A stretch of DNA of 64,000 nucleotides, from assembly GCA_030407315.1 (NCBI GenBank), contig JALQPE010002026.1, forward strand, positions 1 through 64,000. Direction: 5' to 3'. Shown in pieces: positions 31,644 to 44,175 of the stretch. A program made the position numbers and the translations under genes. Source of the DNA: Asparagopsis taxiformis (taxonomy: Eukaryota; Rhodophyta; Florideophyceae; Bonnemaisoniales; Bonnemaisoniaceae). Within the stretch, counting starts at the first letter, position 1. Each line of letters starts with the position of its first letter. The notes under the pieces were generated by a model. The model was not told the origin of the DNA, did no database searches, and saw only the letters and a program-made list of their open reading frames with translations.

Positions 31644-34046
31644 ATGAATTACGCTGTGTCGAATTCCAGCGCGTCGCCCAGGCAACCGTTGCCAACGTCA
31701 GCGGACGCCGAAGCCGACGTGGCCTTGTCAGCAGAAGCGATCTTCGCGACTGATCGATCTATCCCGCCGGATATCGAGGCGATCGGCCAGCTACCACGTA
31801 CGGTAAGCCCGTTTGAGTCCGTGAGTATGGACCCCGCAACGCGCGGTCAGCTCAACGAAGGGAACGTGACTCCCACGGCACTACGTGTAGTGTACGAAGA
31901 CCTTCGAGGTCACATCGAAAGGGCGAGCGACGCGGCCGTCGACGAAGCCGTAAGGCAGAGACTCGGAGTCTCGGAGCGCGAAGCTCGTGCGTTACGTGAA
32001 CGCTCAGCGACCCTCGAACGGGAAAACGAAGGTTTACGAAACCGCCTCTCCGCCGTGGAGGGAAGACTCGACTCGTTTGTCGTAGTATTCAACGAAATCG
32101 TCGCCGGACGTTCCGCTCCGCCGAGCGGAAGCGATCCGAATTACGAAGGCTCGCGCGCCTATAACTCGCAATCCTCCCCGGCCGTTCCGGGAGGATACCC
32201 ACCAACACCCGGTCCGACGACCCCGACAACGTACGGAAGGGGGGCGACAGTGCACCGAGCCATCGCCCACCCCGACGAGACGCCACGAAGGCAATTACGT
32301 TTTAACGACACGCCAGACCACGCGCGGTCGGCAGACGCAGCACGTGCTGCGCAATTCGATACGAGAGCTCCCCCGCCACGTGAAACGTACATTCCGTGGC
32401 TGGGTACGTTCGGCACGACGGACACGCGAGTCCACGAAAACGAACGTGCCGACGCGGTACGCTTACCAGGGAACGCCCTCGGACCCGTTTGCCACGCGTT
32501 GGCAGAGCACACGACAATGCTCGACGCATTTGCGAACGTGGTATCGTACCGCATGTACCGACTTAACGATGTACGTGAACATCTCTACGTGAACGAGAGT
32601 CAAAGCGTACACAAGCTCAAACGTGAGCTGGAGGGACTTTTCCCTACGTTGAAGCCGTTCTCCGGCCGGAATCCGATTACGTTACTCGGATTCCTCGCCC
32701 AAATACGTGATGGGTTCAGCACACTCGGAGTGTGCGAGGGAGTGGCAGTACGTGCGCTGCACTTCTTCCTCGAAGGGGACGCCCGACGGTTCTACGATTC
32801 CCAGTGTACGACTGGTGTGATCACGACTGATCCGACGAAGAGGTTCTCGTGGCCTCACGTAATCAACGCGTTGATCAAACGATACCTGCAAGACGACGTG
32901 CTGCAGGAGGCCTACGAAAAGGTCACGATGATCACGCAGAGTCCTAACGAGGACGAGAATCAGTACGCTGATAGACTCGACACCGCCACGCGGGCGTGTA
33001 ACTACGTGTTTACGGATCGACTCCTCGTTCACCACTACGTACGTGGGTTGCTGCCCTCGACGCGGGCAGCAGTGACGGAACGACTCCGGTCACTCCCCGA
33101 ACGAGAGAGGAACGACCTCACCGTTGTGAGACGATTGGCGACGGCCGAAGGAACGACCTTCCGTGCACGTACGGCAGCTGTCGCGTCAGCCGCGAAACCG
33201 AAAGTGCGGTTTCCGGTGAAGCCTACGTTGGCTATTCCCGACCACGAGTCGAGGAAGTTCGCGGACTACGATGAGTCCGCGTACTTACGTAATGAACGGG
33301 CTAACGAGCCCAGTTACCACGATGGTAACCCGAACATCCCCGCGAGGGACGACGACGACGTGTCGCTCGCTGCGGTTCACGTTGCCGAGAATTTGGAGGC
33401 GATCCTCTTCACGAACGGGCCGCCGCCCAACGATACGAAAACGGCAAACGAAAAGCCGGACGAGCTCGAAGCTCGATTGAACCGTCCATGCGAGGACGTG
33501 CCGAAGCTCACGAGCGAGCAGACGCAATTGGCGCACTCCGTAATCCCGAATGATTACTGGACGCTGTCGTGTTGGTCATGCCGCGAAGATGGCCACTCGA
33601 CGTTTACGTGTCCGCGTCTGACGCCAGATCAACGGATCTTTTTCGCGTACAAGTACTACCTCTTCCACGTGAAGAGCAACCCACGTCAGGCTGAGTACTT
33701 CCGCCAACGAATGGCCAAGCGTCACCAGGAACGACCTGATGAGCGAGGGAACGTGACCCCGCGGAGGTACGGCACGCCGCCTACGATACTCCGAAACCCC
33801 AATCGTGACGGGGGAAGGCCCTTCGACAGGCGCCGCGGCGACTTTCGTAATGACCGACGTGACCCCCGCCCGTGGGCGAACGAACGAAATGGCCAGCGTA
33901 ATGGCCGCAGCGGAGTCTACGTGACGACCTCCGCTGACGAAACACCACTCGAGGTGGAAACGAGTCACGATGACGAACGAGCTTCGTGGGCTCACGACGA
34001 CAACGTGTCGAACGGCCCCGCGCCGGGAAACGACCAGGCGATGTAG
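31644..34046 (+). CDS. gag: Gypsy gag polyprotein
   Basis: 800 aa from ATG 100 bases after the LTR. Residues about 85-155 form a clear coiled coil (SEREARALRERSATLERENE and neighbours). A Pro/Arg-rich segment follows, then a retrotransposon gag domain (LKPFSGRNPITLLGFLAQIR...HFFLEGDARRFYDSQ), ending with a CCHC knuckle CWSCREDGHSTFTC at about residues 642-655. The tail is Arg/Asn-rich (RNDRRDPRPWANERNGQRNG). The last codons contain the slippery heptamer used to reach pol, and the stop at 34044 lies inside the downstream hairpin. The product should form the virus-like particle and bind genomic RNA. Confidence 0.93.
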   Translation: MNYAVSNSSASPRQPLPTSADAEADVALSAEAIFATDRSIPPDIEAIGQLPRTVSPFESVSMDPATRGQLNEGNVTPTALRVVYEDLRGHIERASDAAVDEAVRQRLGVSEREARALRERSATLERENEGLRNRLSAVEGRLDSFVVVFNEIVAGRSAPPSGSDPNYEGSRAYNSQSSPAVPGGYPPTPGPTTPTTYGRGATVHRAIAHPDETPRRQLRFNDTPDHARSADAARAAQFDTRAPPPRETYIPWLGTFGTTDTRVHENERADAVRLPGNALGPVCHALAEHTTMLDAFANVVSYRMYRLNDVREHLYVNESQSVHKLKRELEGLFPTLKPFSGRNPITLLGFLAQIRDGFSTLGVCEGVAVRALHFFLEGDARRFYDSQCTTGVITTDPTKRFSWPHVINALIKRYLQDDVLQEAYEKVTMITQSPNEDENQYADRLDTATRACNYVFTDRLLVHHYVRGLLPSTRAAVTERLRSLPERERNDLTVVRRLATAEGTTFRARTAAVASAAKPKVRFPVKPTLAIPDHESRKFADYDESAYLRNERANEPSYHDGNPNIPARDDDDVSLAAVHVAENLEAILFTNGPPPNDTKTANEKPDELEARLNRPCEDVPKLTSEQTQLAHSVIPNDYWTLSCWSCREDGHSTFTCPRLTPDQRIFFAYKYYLFHVKSNPRQAEYFRQRMAKRHQERPDERGNVTPRRYGTPPTILRNPNRDGGRPFDRRRGDFRNDRRDPRPWANERNGQRNGRSGVYVTTSADETPLEVETSHDDERASWAHDDNVSNGPAPGNDQAM

Positions 34047-34070
34047 GTCACGAGCCACCCACATCGCCTG
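34025..34070 (+). promoter_or_regulatory. Programmed -1 frameshift signal
   Basis: GGGAAAC at 34025-34031 is in the correct phase for gag (G GGA AAC). Three bases later a perfect 10-bp stem follows: CAGGCGATGT (34035-34044) with ACATCGCCTG (34061-34070), and a 16-nt loop. The gag stop sits at the top of the 5' arm. Pol is open in the -1 frame through the site. The spacer is short (3 nt) for such signals. Confidence 0.8.
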
Positions 34071-37000
34071 AACCCTTACGTAAAAGGGGGACGACCGACG
34101 TCGATGATTGGTCCTCCGCAGGCTCACCGATGAACGAGAGTTACGTAAAGCTCACGGCCGCGAAGGCCAACTCGAGTCACATGACACCCGACGTGGGGGA
34201 AGAAACGAAGTCCGACGGGACGAACGAACCTCACACGAAGAGGAAGCCTCGCAGACGAGCGAGACGCGCTACCCGGAAGCACGACGCTTCCGAGCGCGAG
34301 AAAGCCAAGCACGCGGCTTATACGAAGCGTGTCGACGCAAAAGAAGCCATACGGGCTCACACGATGAAGCGACGAACCGCTAGCGAAGACGTAGACCGCG
34401 CGCCGGTCAGGACCGAACCGTTGGTCCTCGACGGGCATACGTGCCTACTTGCGTCGAAGCATTATATCGTGTCCGGAACGATTGGACTAGACCTCAACGT
34501 GATGAGGGCGATTACCATCGCGATGGATACGTGCAGCGGCCACAACTTGATACGAACAAGTTTACTACCCTACGACTGGGTCGACCGCTGTCTACGTGAC
34601 GAAGAGCTACCGAAGCTCGGAGACGCCAACGGGCGACGTTTGCCTATCGAAGGCGCCATCCTGCTTCGTGTCAGGTTAGGGAACTCGCTGTTCCGCGTAA
34701 AATTCTTCGTAGCCAACACGCTGGCTGTTCCCGTTATAATGGGCACGTCGTTCATGTCGAAGCATGTCGATGCTATACGCTGTCGAGCGCAGACAATCGA
34801 CCTCCATCGGGGGGATACGATACCCATTATCGCGGAGGGTGATACGACGACTCCGTACGAGGAGGGGGAAGAGACGAATCCAAACGTGGAACACCCGAGA
34901 CGCCGCGAGCGTAACGCGGCCTCGAATAGGCCGAGCCGAACGTTCTCGGTTCGCCTGACGAAGTACACGCGTGTACCGGCGATGTCGCAACGGACCGTCA
35001 ACGTGACGACGGATGCGACCGGACTCGTGTTCCTCGAACCGAAAGCGTCGGTGCAATTTCGGCATGGGCTGCGCATAGCCAACGGAGTGGTCGACGTAGG
35101 ACCGAGAGAGACGTTCTCTATCATCGTGTCGAACTTCACGAAGAAGGACCGCGAATTGCCGAAAGGCGCAACGATTGCGTACGCGGTACGCTCCCCGTTG
35201 GGAATCGTCCCACTCAAGCGTGAGGGCGGCGAAGCCCTCGCGAAGGTTTTGAACCTACCGCTAGTCGACGCGACGACGCGGACAACTACGAACGGGTTGG
35301 GCGACGAAACGCCAGACCCGTTGGTCAACGAAAAGGGGAACGACCCCGCCACGGATTGGCAGTCGACAATCGATTTGTCGCACCTCGACGACGAGGATTT
35401 ACGAAAGCGCATCAACGAGATGCTAGCTACACATTCGTCAATGTGGACGAGCGGACGCCTCGGCGAAATCAATGCTACGGAGCATCGAATCGAACTCGAA
35501 CCGGGCACGCGGCCCATACGTTCAATGCCCTATCGTCAGGGTCCGGCTCTACGTACGATAGCCGAGGAGCAGATCACGAAGATGCTCAACGAAGGGGTTA
35601 TCGAAACCGCGTCCAGCGAATGGGCGTCACCAATCGTGTTGGTGCCGAAGAAGGACGGATCCTTACGTTTCTGTGTCGATTACAGGCGTTTGAACGCGAA
35701 AACGATCGCTGATTCGTACCCGCTTCCTCGTATGGAAGACTGCCTTGATTCGTTGGGCGACGCCGCCATCTTCACGACACTCGATTGTAACGCCGGTTAC
35801 TGGCAAGTGCCCGTCTCCGCCGAGGACCGTGATAAGACAACGTTTACGTCTTTCATGGGAACGTATCGCTACGTGCGAATGCCATTCGGGCTACGAAATG
35901 CCCCCGCTACGTTTCAGCGGACGTTGGACATCATCCTCTCCGGAGTACGCTGGCAATCGTGCCTGGTCTACTTAGACGACGTAATCGTCTTTTCGAAAGA
36001 CCTCGAGTCTCACCTGGGTCACGTTGACCAGGTGCTTTCCCTGCTACGCGCAGCGGGAGTAACGTTAAAGCTCACGAAGTGCTCGTTCTTTCAACCACGA
36101 GTTGACTACCTGGGGCACGTGATTACCCCAGGGAAGCTGCACGTCGCAGCTCGGAACAAGGAAGCCTTTCGTACGGCTACGTTCCCACGCGACAAGACGC
36201 AATGTCGATCGTTTTTGGGCGCGGCCAACGTTTACCGCCGTTTCGTAAAGGCGTATGCCGAGATCGCTCGGCCACTCAACACGATGTTGAAGAAGGACGC
36301 TTCCCCCGATTGGACGAACCCAACGGACACGCAAACGAATGCGTTCGAAACGTTGAAGACAATACTGGTGTCGCCACCAGTATTGCACCTTCCGAAGGCG
36401 GGACGTCCGTTCATGATCGATACCGACGCGTCGGCGTATCAGCTGGGAGCTACGTTGCTCCAGCAGCAGAACGAAGATAAGCCCAACGAATGGGTGCCGA
36501 TTGGGTACTGGTCGAAGACCCTCAACGAAACCGAACGCGGTTACTCGGCAACGGAGCGCGAGTGCTACTCCGTCGTCTGGGCGATAACGTCGCTCCGACC
36601 CTACGTAGAGGGTCAGCGATTTACCGTACGTACGGATCACGAAGCCTTACGTTGGCTGATGACGTTAACGGACGCGTCCGGACGACTACTACGATGGAGG
36701 CTACGCGTTGCCGAATTCGATTTCGAAGTCACGTACAGGCCTGGGCGCGTGCACCAGGTACCTGACGCTTTATCACGTGTGATATCTACGTATGACGACG
36801 GTCGACCCGTCGACGATGACGTACCATCGTACGGGGACACGGTCCTCGTGACGACTCGCAGTCGGCGACAACCCACACGAAATGGGCAAGGACGAACGAC
36901 GTCCGTACGTAAAAAGGCAACGAATGCCAGGGGTCACGACGACCCGTCGAACGAGACTCGTGATGAACGAACATCGGCCACGACGGCTGGCCACGATGGC

Positions 37001-38575
37001 CTCGAGTTCAACCGCGACGCGACGCTCGATGACGTTCTCGACGAGGAACCGGATTTCCTCGACGAACAGCGCGCTGCCGAAGACGATTCGGCACGCGTGC
37101 CACCAGCTGACGTTCAGCTTCCCATTACGAGGGACGAGCTTATCGAAGCTCAACGCGAGGACGCGTTCTGTCAAACGATACTGACACGACAGTCCGAGAC
37201 GCAGGACGCTGCATTCTTCGAAGGCCACGATGGCTTACTCCGACGCCGGAACCCTCACGGTGAGGAACGTACACAAATCGTTGTGCCGGCTTCGTTACGG
37301 CCGCGGCTGCTGGAGTTAACGCACCACCACGTCCTCGCTGGACATCCCGGGCAAACGCGTATGTACTATACCCTACGGAGGACGTACTACTGGCCCGCGA
37401 TGGCCGCCGACATCCACGCAACGGTACGAAACTGCGTTGGATGTGCGAAGAACCGCGTGAAGCTTCGCAAACGGACGAACCCGTTACGTTTATTTCCGGC
37501 TACGGAGCCGCTGCGAGACCTATGTATCGACATACTAGGTCCGCTTACGAAGACCACGCGTGGTAACCGATTTATCCTCGTGATAACGGACCGCTTCACG
37601 AAGCTGACTAGAGTCGTACCTCTACGAAATATCGATTCCGCCAACGTGGCGAGCGCGTTCGTCAACGCGTGGGTCTTCTCGTATGGACCCCCACGGACGC
37701 TCATAAGCGATAACGGAAAGCAGTTCGCTGCTAAGTTTTTCCAGCGCGTCTGCAACGAAATCGGCGTGACGAACGTCTTTACGTCGACGTACCACCCCCA
37801 AACGAACGGGCAGGTGGAGCGCTACAACAGGACGATCCTGGCGATGCTGCGCAATTACGTGAACGAAAACCAGAACGACTGGGATCGATACGCATCGGCG
37901 TTAACGTTTGCGTACAACACGCATGTGCATTCGAGCACGGGCACGACGCCCTTCGATTTGATTCTCACGAATCCACCGCCACCGTTGGCGCTACACACGT
38001 CGGTAACGAACCGCGAACTACCCGACGGGGGAGGGCGAGCCACTTACGTTCGTGAGCTCGCCACAACGATGGACAATGCGTATCGAACGCTGAAGGCCGC
38101 GCAGGCACGTTATAAACGAAATTTCGACAAACGAGTCCGTGTCTCGAATCGAAACATCCGCGCGGGAGAATACGTATTCATCGACCCGACGGACGGGACC
38201 ACGAAGGGCACGAAGCTCGGCAACCACGCGTTGGGACCGTTCCGCGTACTACGTAACGACGTACGAACGTTCGTCATCCAACGAGGAGACGTAGTTGAAC
38301 GTGTCAACTCGGACCGCGTTGCGTACGCGCCAACGCCGGCGAACGCGCCCCCGCCGGAGCCATACGATGCCACCGAGGCAGACCTCGACAAGAACCGCGA
38401 CGGTCCAGCGTATGTAGTAGACGACCTACTCAACCACCGCGTGAACGAGGACGGAACGTTAGACTTCCTCGTGAAGTGGGTCGGGTATCGTAACCCTACG
38501 TGGGAACCCCGCCGGAACGTATCTGAAGAGAGCGTCTCTCGATACTTCGCACGCGTGCGACGAGCAACAACGTGA
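34032..38575 (+). CDS. pol: Gypsy pol polyprotein (chromovirus)
   Basis: Reached by -1 slippage at 34025-34031; about 1515 codons downstream of the slip. Domains in order: basic linker, aspartic protease (AITIAMDTCSGHNLIR, near 34520), reverse transcriptase (FCVDYRRLNAKTIADSYPLP...LVYLDDVIVFSKD, 35660-36000), RNase H (FMIDTDASAYQLGATLLQQQ; DHEALRW), integrase HHCC region (HHVLAGHPGQTRMYY...CVGCAKN), and integrase core with D, D, E (LCIDILGP; LISDNGKQF; NGQVERYNRT). A chromodomain-like C-terminus follows (AYVVDDLLNHRV...LDFLVKWVGYRNPTWEPRRN). The chromodomain implies targeting of integration to marked chromatin. No frame break is seen. An ATG exists at 33986 in this frame, but frameshift expression is better supported. 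Confidence 0.93.
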
Positions 38576-41101
38576 AAGGCCACGACGGCCCCCGAAAACG
38601 CACACGAGCGTCGGGTTAAGCGCACGCGTGCGCGACGTTGCACGATGCAACAAACGAAGGCGACGAGCCGCACGAACGAGAAGCGAAGGCACAACGAGTG
38701 GCCGGGACGTCCACCCTTGCGTTGGGGGGGGCGCGATGCGTGCTAGAGCCGTCGCTCTTTTCGTTTTCGACACCATACGTTGGTGGAGGCACGAGCGCCA
38801 ACGAAAGATTGGACGACGAGTCCACGCGCGGACGATTCACACGATGTGAAGAGCCACGACTGGCTCGACAGTGCTGACCGTCCCACGGGCAAAGGTGACG
38901 ACACCACGGGCCACGGACGGACAACACGTCAGATTTTTCGCGCGAAAAATTATACTTGGGCCAGCGGGCCATGGACGCACGGTACGAAAAATCGGGCCGA
39001 TTACAGTGCGCTAATCCGGCCAAATCTCGGGACACGCGTGCCCCGAAAATTTCGTAATTTTGGCATGTCACGTGAGCCATCGTACGTCCCCGTGGACAGC
39101 CGCTGACAACGAGTCGCATCGACCAACGAGGTCAACGCCAAACAGCTCGCGAGCTAACGGCAACGTGACGCCGGTAGGCGGAGAAACGACGTAGGACGGA
39201 CGCGTCCCCAGCGAAGATGGCAACGGCCTCATTACGAAACTCCCCGCACGAAGCGGAACGAAGCTATACGTTAGCCGACGAATTAGACCAACGGGTCTCA
39301 GCGCACGAAGCGCGCGAGTAAAGCGTGCGAAAGACGAGCCAACGAGGCCGCGACGACGGACGGCGAACCGTATCGCCATCGTGAGGCACGACGCCGAACG
39401 CGGTAGCCACGTACGGCAACCACGGAACGACACAACGGTGTCCTGCCACGCGGGCATAACGAACGACGCGCGAAAGCGAAAAGCCCGCCGGCCAGTCGAA
39501 CGCACGTAACGAAACACGAATACGCAACGGCGTACAAGCTGGTAGCCAACGTAAACGGCACAGCTGAAGGCAACAAGCCGACGAAAAGTTGGCTCACGTA
39601 ACAGCCTCAAACGCCCGCGGGCATGCGAAGCGACTGCGTCAATCGCGTCCCCGTCGGGTTCGCAAGTCGAATAAACGGAATTACGCAACGGCGTAGAGGG
39701 CGAGCATTACGTATGCCCAGGTGCACGTCGCACCACATAACGAATGAGCTAACGAAACGCTCCTCGGACGCCGCGGCGAACGACGCCACCACACGAAGCG
39801 GACTAGCGCAACGATTGCGCCACCGGCTAACGTGAAGCCGCGGGAACGTGAAGCGCGACGGCGCTAACGGTGTTAACGGCTATACGAAAAGCCAAGCCCG
39901 CCGGCAAAAACGTTGTCTACGGAACCGCGACGCACCACGACGCACTACCGCGTACACGCAACGGCGTGAAGCGTCAAGCCAACTCACGCGCGAGTCGGCC
40001 TGACGCTTAGCGAATTTTCCGTCCAGCTCACCGGAGCGAATTAAAATTGGCACCGACGTGCTACGTGCCAGAGAGCTCGAATGCTCAACGGAATTCGACA
40101 CCCGACGGGGTTATCCGCACGAGGAACGACGGCGGAAACGAATTCCGAGATAGTTACAAAATGATAACGCCACTGGCCAACGTGAAGCCGCGGCAACGCG
40201 AAGCGCGACGGCGCTAATGACGTCAACGGCTATACGAAAAGCCAAGCCCGCCGGCCACCACGTCGTCAACGAAACCGCAACGTACTGCGACGAATTACTG
40301 CGTACACGCCACGGCGTAGAACGTCAAACCGACTCACACGCCCGTCGGTCTGACGTTCGACGAAATTTTCGCCCAGCTCATCGGAGCAAATTAAAATGGG
40401 CACCGATGTGCTACGCGCTAAGGAGCTCGAATGCTCAACGAAATCCGACACCCGACGGGGTTATCCGAACGAGAAACGACGGCGGAAACGATTTGCGAGT
40501 TAGTTACTAAATGATACGCACGCCAACGGGCTCTAAGATCGAGGTTAACGTACCACTCGCAGTGAAAAGCCGCCGCTACGCGCCGCCGCTTTGCCGAATA
40601 ATCGCGTGTGTTACGAACCTGCCAACGGGCACGCGCCGCCGCGAACTCGAAGCACGGGCTACGTAAGCCTTACGACACCCGACGGGGTAGACGCCACAAC
40701 AAAAAAAAAATTGTGGGGAGGGGCTTAACGCTAACCCCTCCCCCGCTGCAGACGACCTGCCAACACGTATTACGAAGCTCAACGGAGCCATGCGATTACG
40801 CAAAGAAACAAACGAAGGTTTACGAAGCAGCTCGATGCTAAAAGCCTACGAGGCCTACGACTAACCACGGAACGATGCCAACGGGCGGGCCGCGATGATT
40901 ACGAAAGAGCCGGAGCGCACGCGCGCGCTCCGGCGCCGTGGCGATTCGATCAGCCAACCGGGCCGCGTACGTTTAAACGAGATTTTTCGGGACAACTGCC
41001 ACGTCCGCAGTTGTACCCGAAAAGGCGCCACGGCCCCGTGTCTCAGGCGCGTCCTGAAGGGCCTCGCGTGGCCGGGACGTCCACGTGTGGGGGTGGGGCT
41101 G
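38576..41101 (+). other. Gypsy 3' non-coding region with internal duplication
   Basis: 2.5 kb without a convincing gene. CpG-rich frames on the minus strand (for example 39068-39688) are not conserved in style with any protein. It contains two copies of a segment of about 350 bp (39835-40190 and 40190-40520; landmark AAGCGCGACGGCGCTAA) and a GC-rich hairpin near 40911-40935 (GCCGGAGCGC/GCGCTCCGGC). It ends with GTGGGGGTGGGGCTG, the likely polypurine tract, directly before the 3' LTR. Confidence 0.75.
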
Positions 41102-41189
41102 TGTAGTATACGTGGCAATTCCGAAATTGCAAATATTTACGTTTTTCCGCGGAATTCGAATCTCGGCGGACACGACCGGCGACAGCAAT
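41102..41189 (+). repeat. Gypsy 3' LTR, first 88 bp
   Basis: Begins TGTAGTATACGTGGCAATTC like the 5' LTR and is cut at GACAGCAAT by the DNA element. Confidence 0.95.
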
Positions 41190-41299
41190 CGTCTGTGTTT
41201 TCGGAAGTGGACGCGGACGTCCAGTCTCTCTAGTACGGGTCCTAGTCGGCCCCGAGATTTACTAGAACAAATGAACGTCCGCGTCCGAAAAAAAATAAA

Positions 41300-41630
41300 A
41301 ATTTTTTGGATGCGGACGTCCACTTTCTCTAGTACGTTCGGCGGAATACTAGGACCCGACATCCACTTTCTCTAGTACGTTCGGCGGAATACTAGGACCC
41401 GACATCCAATTTCTCTAGTACATTCAGCGGAATACTAGGACCCGACATCCAATTTCTCTAGTACATTCAGCGGGATCCTAGGACCCGACATCCACTTTCT
41501 CTAGTACGTTCGGCGGAATACTAGGACCCGACATCCACTTTCTCTAGTACGTTTGGCGGAGTACTAGGACCCGACATCCAGTTTTTCTAGTACGTTTGGC
41601 CGGATACTAGGACCCGACATCCAGTATACA
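41300..41630 (+). repeat. Subterminal tandem array, about 51-bp unit
   Basis: About six to seven units containing CTTTCTCTAGTACGTTCGGC and GGAATACTAGGACCCGACAT. The inner motif CTAGTA...TACTAG is self-complementary. The right end (53510-53640) carries related CTAGTAATACTAG motifs, so these are likely subterminal binding sites. Confidence 0.85.
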
Positions 41631-42089
41631 ATATATCAGCAAAAACCCGGAGGGAAGAAATTACAGCGGATGGTAAATTAAGGGCCCATATCGGACCGTA
41701 TTTTATTCTCTCATTTACGAAACTGCTCGTATACAATACGTCTCTCTAGAATAGGAAATACATATCTGGTCAGAATAGGAAATAAATACCCGGTTAGAAT
41801 AGGAAATACGTATCAAGCCAGGATACGGAATATGTATCCAGCTAGAATATGGAATACGTATCCAGCCAGAATACAAAATACCTGTCAGCATACCGTCGAT
41901 CACCCATCTCCCTCACTATCGCGTTCTCCCTACCATCCGAACGCCATGCACCACCATCCGCACATACTTCAAGAACCCTCACGACCTAGATTACAAAAAA
42001 TCTGCTCCTTCCCAATACCATCCCCGCTTTCCTCGACACCACCCCAGCCCATTAAATCATCAAGACATGAAACACGAACATGGTCAGCA

Positions 42090-43660
42090 AAATCTTACAC
42101 GACTTGAAACCCACTCTTACTTCTATCGTATGCCTGAAAATATACACATACCAGAAACACCTCACAGCTTCATTCCCCATCTTCCTAGATCCCTTCTTCA
42201 CTCTCCCTGAGTCCTGCCATTCCTGCTTCACCACTCCTGCATCACATACACAACATCAACCCCAACAGTCAGATTCAAAAGCAACGCTTACCACGCCAGA
42301 TATCTTAGAAAATCCCTTACTTACCTCTCATCGATCCTACACACAATACAAACCATGATCCAAAAACCTTGCAATGAATAATCAAAGTCAGCAGTCCATA
42401 TCTTCGCAAAACAAGTCTTGGCGCTCAATGAAACTTACCTTCTGTCATCACCATTCCAGCATCACCTGCATAAAATCGAAATCAACCACAACAGTCGGAC
42501 TCAAAACCCACATGTCCCTCTCAGCATACTCTCAAAACTTCCGCACTTTCCTTCGCTCGACACAATACGCACCATGACTGGATAAGCTTCCAATGAATAA
42601 ATATCGCATTAACTGCAATAGTCAGATTCGAAACAAACACTTCTCTCGATGCATACCCTCAGAACTCACTTACTCTCGTTTCATTCTACACACAATACAT
42701 ACCAAAAGTCGAAAATCTCACAACCAACAAATGAAGTCAACATTCCGCATCTTCGCACCACCGGACTGCGCGCTAAATGCAACTTACCTTCCGTCATCAC
42801 CATTCCTGCATCACCTACAAAAAATCGAAATCAACAACAACAGTCGGACTGAAAACCCATGCTTCCCTCGCTGCATACCCTCAGAACTCACTTACCCTCG
42901 TTGTATCCTGCACACAATAGAAACCATAAGTCAAAAATTGTACAAAAAAATGTAGTCAGCATTCCATATCTTCGCGCAACTTAACTAGGCGCTCAATGTA
43001 ACTTACCTTCCGTCATCACCATTCCAGAATCACCTACACAAAATCAACATCAACCACAGCAGTCAGACTCAAAACCCACATTCCACTCACTGCACCCCTC
43101 AAATGCTCACCTACCTCCTTTCCACCCTTCAGCAAATATGCACCATGACTCACTAAGCTCCCAATAAATAAATATTGCATAAAAGACGACAGTCACATTT
43201 AAAACAAACACTTCCCTCGCTTCATACCCTCAGGACGCACTTAACCTCTTCATCTCGTTGCATCATACAAACAATACAACCAATAATTCACAAATCGTGC
43301 AACGAAAAAATGTAGTCAGCATTCCATTTCATCGCGAAACCCGTCTTTCAGCTCAATGAAACTTACCTTACTTCATCACTATTCCTGCACCACCTATACA
43401 ACATCAAAATGAACCAGAACAGTCAGACTAAAAACCCATGCATCCCTTATTGCACACCCGCGAGACTCACTTACTTACCTGCCTCCCATGGTTCACAACA
43501 TGCAAACCATGACTCACGAAGCTTCTAATGAATCAATATCGCATCAACGACAACAGTACGACTCAAAACACACGCTTCCCTCGCTGCATACTCTCCAAAC
43601 TGGCATACTCACCGTCGTTCTATCCTCTACACCAAACAAAGGAAACACGACCAAAGAACC
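42090..43660. repeat. Degenerate satellite with alternating periods
   Basis: The landmark CTTACCTTCCGTCATCACCA recurs near 42433, 42783, 43000 and 43361 (partly diverged). ATACCCTCAGAACTCACTTA and AATGAATAAATATCGCAT recur between them. No gene is seen. Confidence 0.7.
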
Positions 43661-44175
43661 TCAGCCAGTGACGGCGGAGAAGTGGAATTCCACAGGTTAA
43701 CCTGCGGCGTCGACTGGACAGCTTTCAACGTCAGCTTAAGTCCTGCTGTGCATACTCCATATCATCGCCGGTATTGAGATTAATAATGGCCCAAGCCATG
43801 GTCTCTGAACTCCCGAATGATGAGATCCGGATCGAGAACATCGGAATGGTATAATCATATATATCACAATCCATTTGCTTCCCTTAAATGATCCCTGTAA
43901 TATCCACTGTAAAGCACAAACTTATTCCATGAAGTTCGCAATTAATATAATTTTATTATTTCAAATGAATTAATTGAAAATCCATCTCCCACGGCGGTCA
44001 TTCATCCTTCCAAGCGCACGTTGCCAGCAAAATGTGTGACCTAGCGGTGATGATTGATCGCTCAGGCACATTCCACCATTGGGCTGCCAGAAGTGAGCAC
44101 AAAACTGATACCCACAAAACCACGAGAACATTACAAACGAGGTCTCGAACGCACATTTGGAGTACAATATAAATA

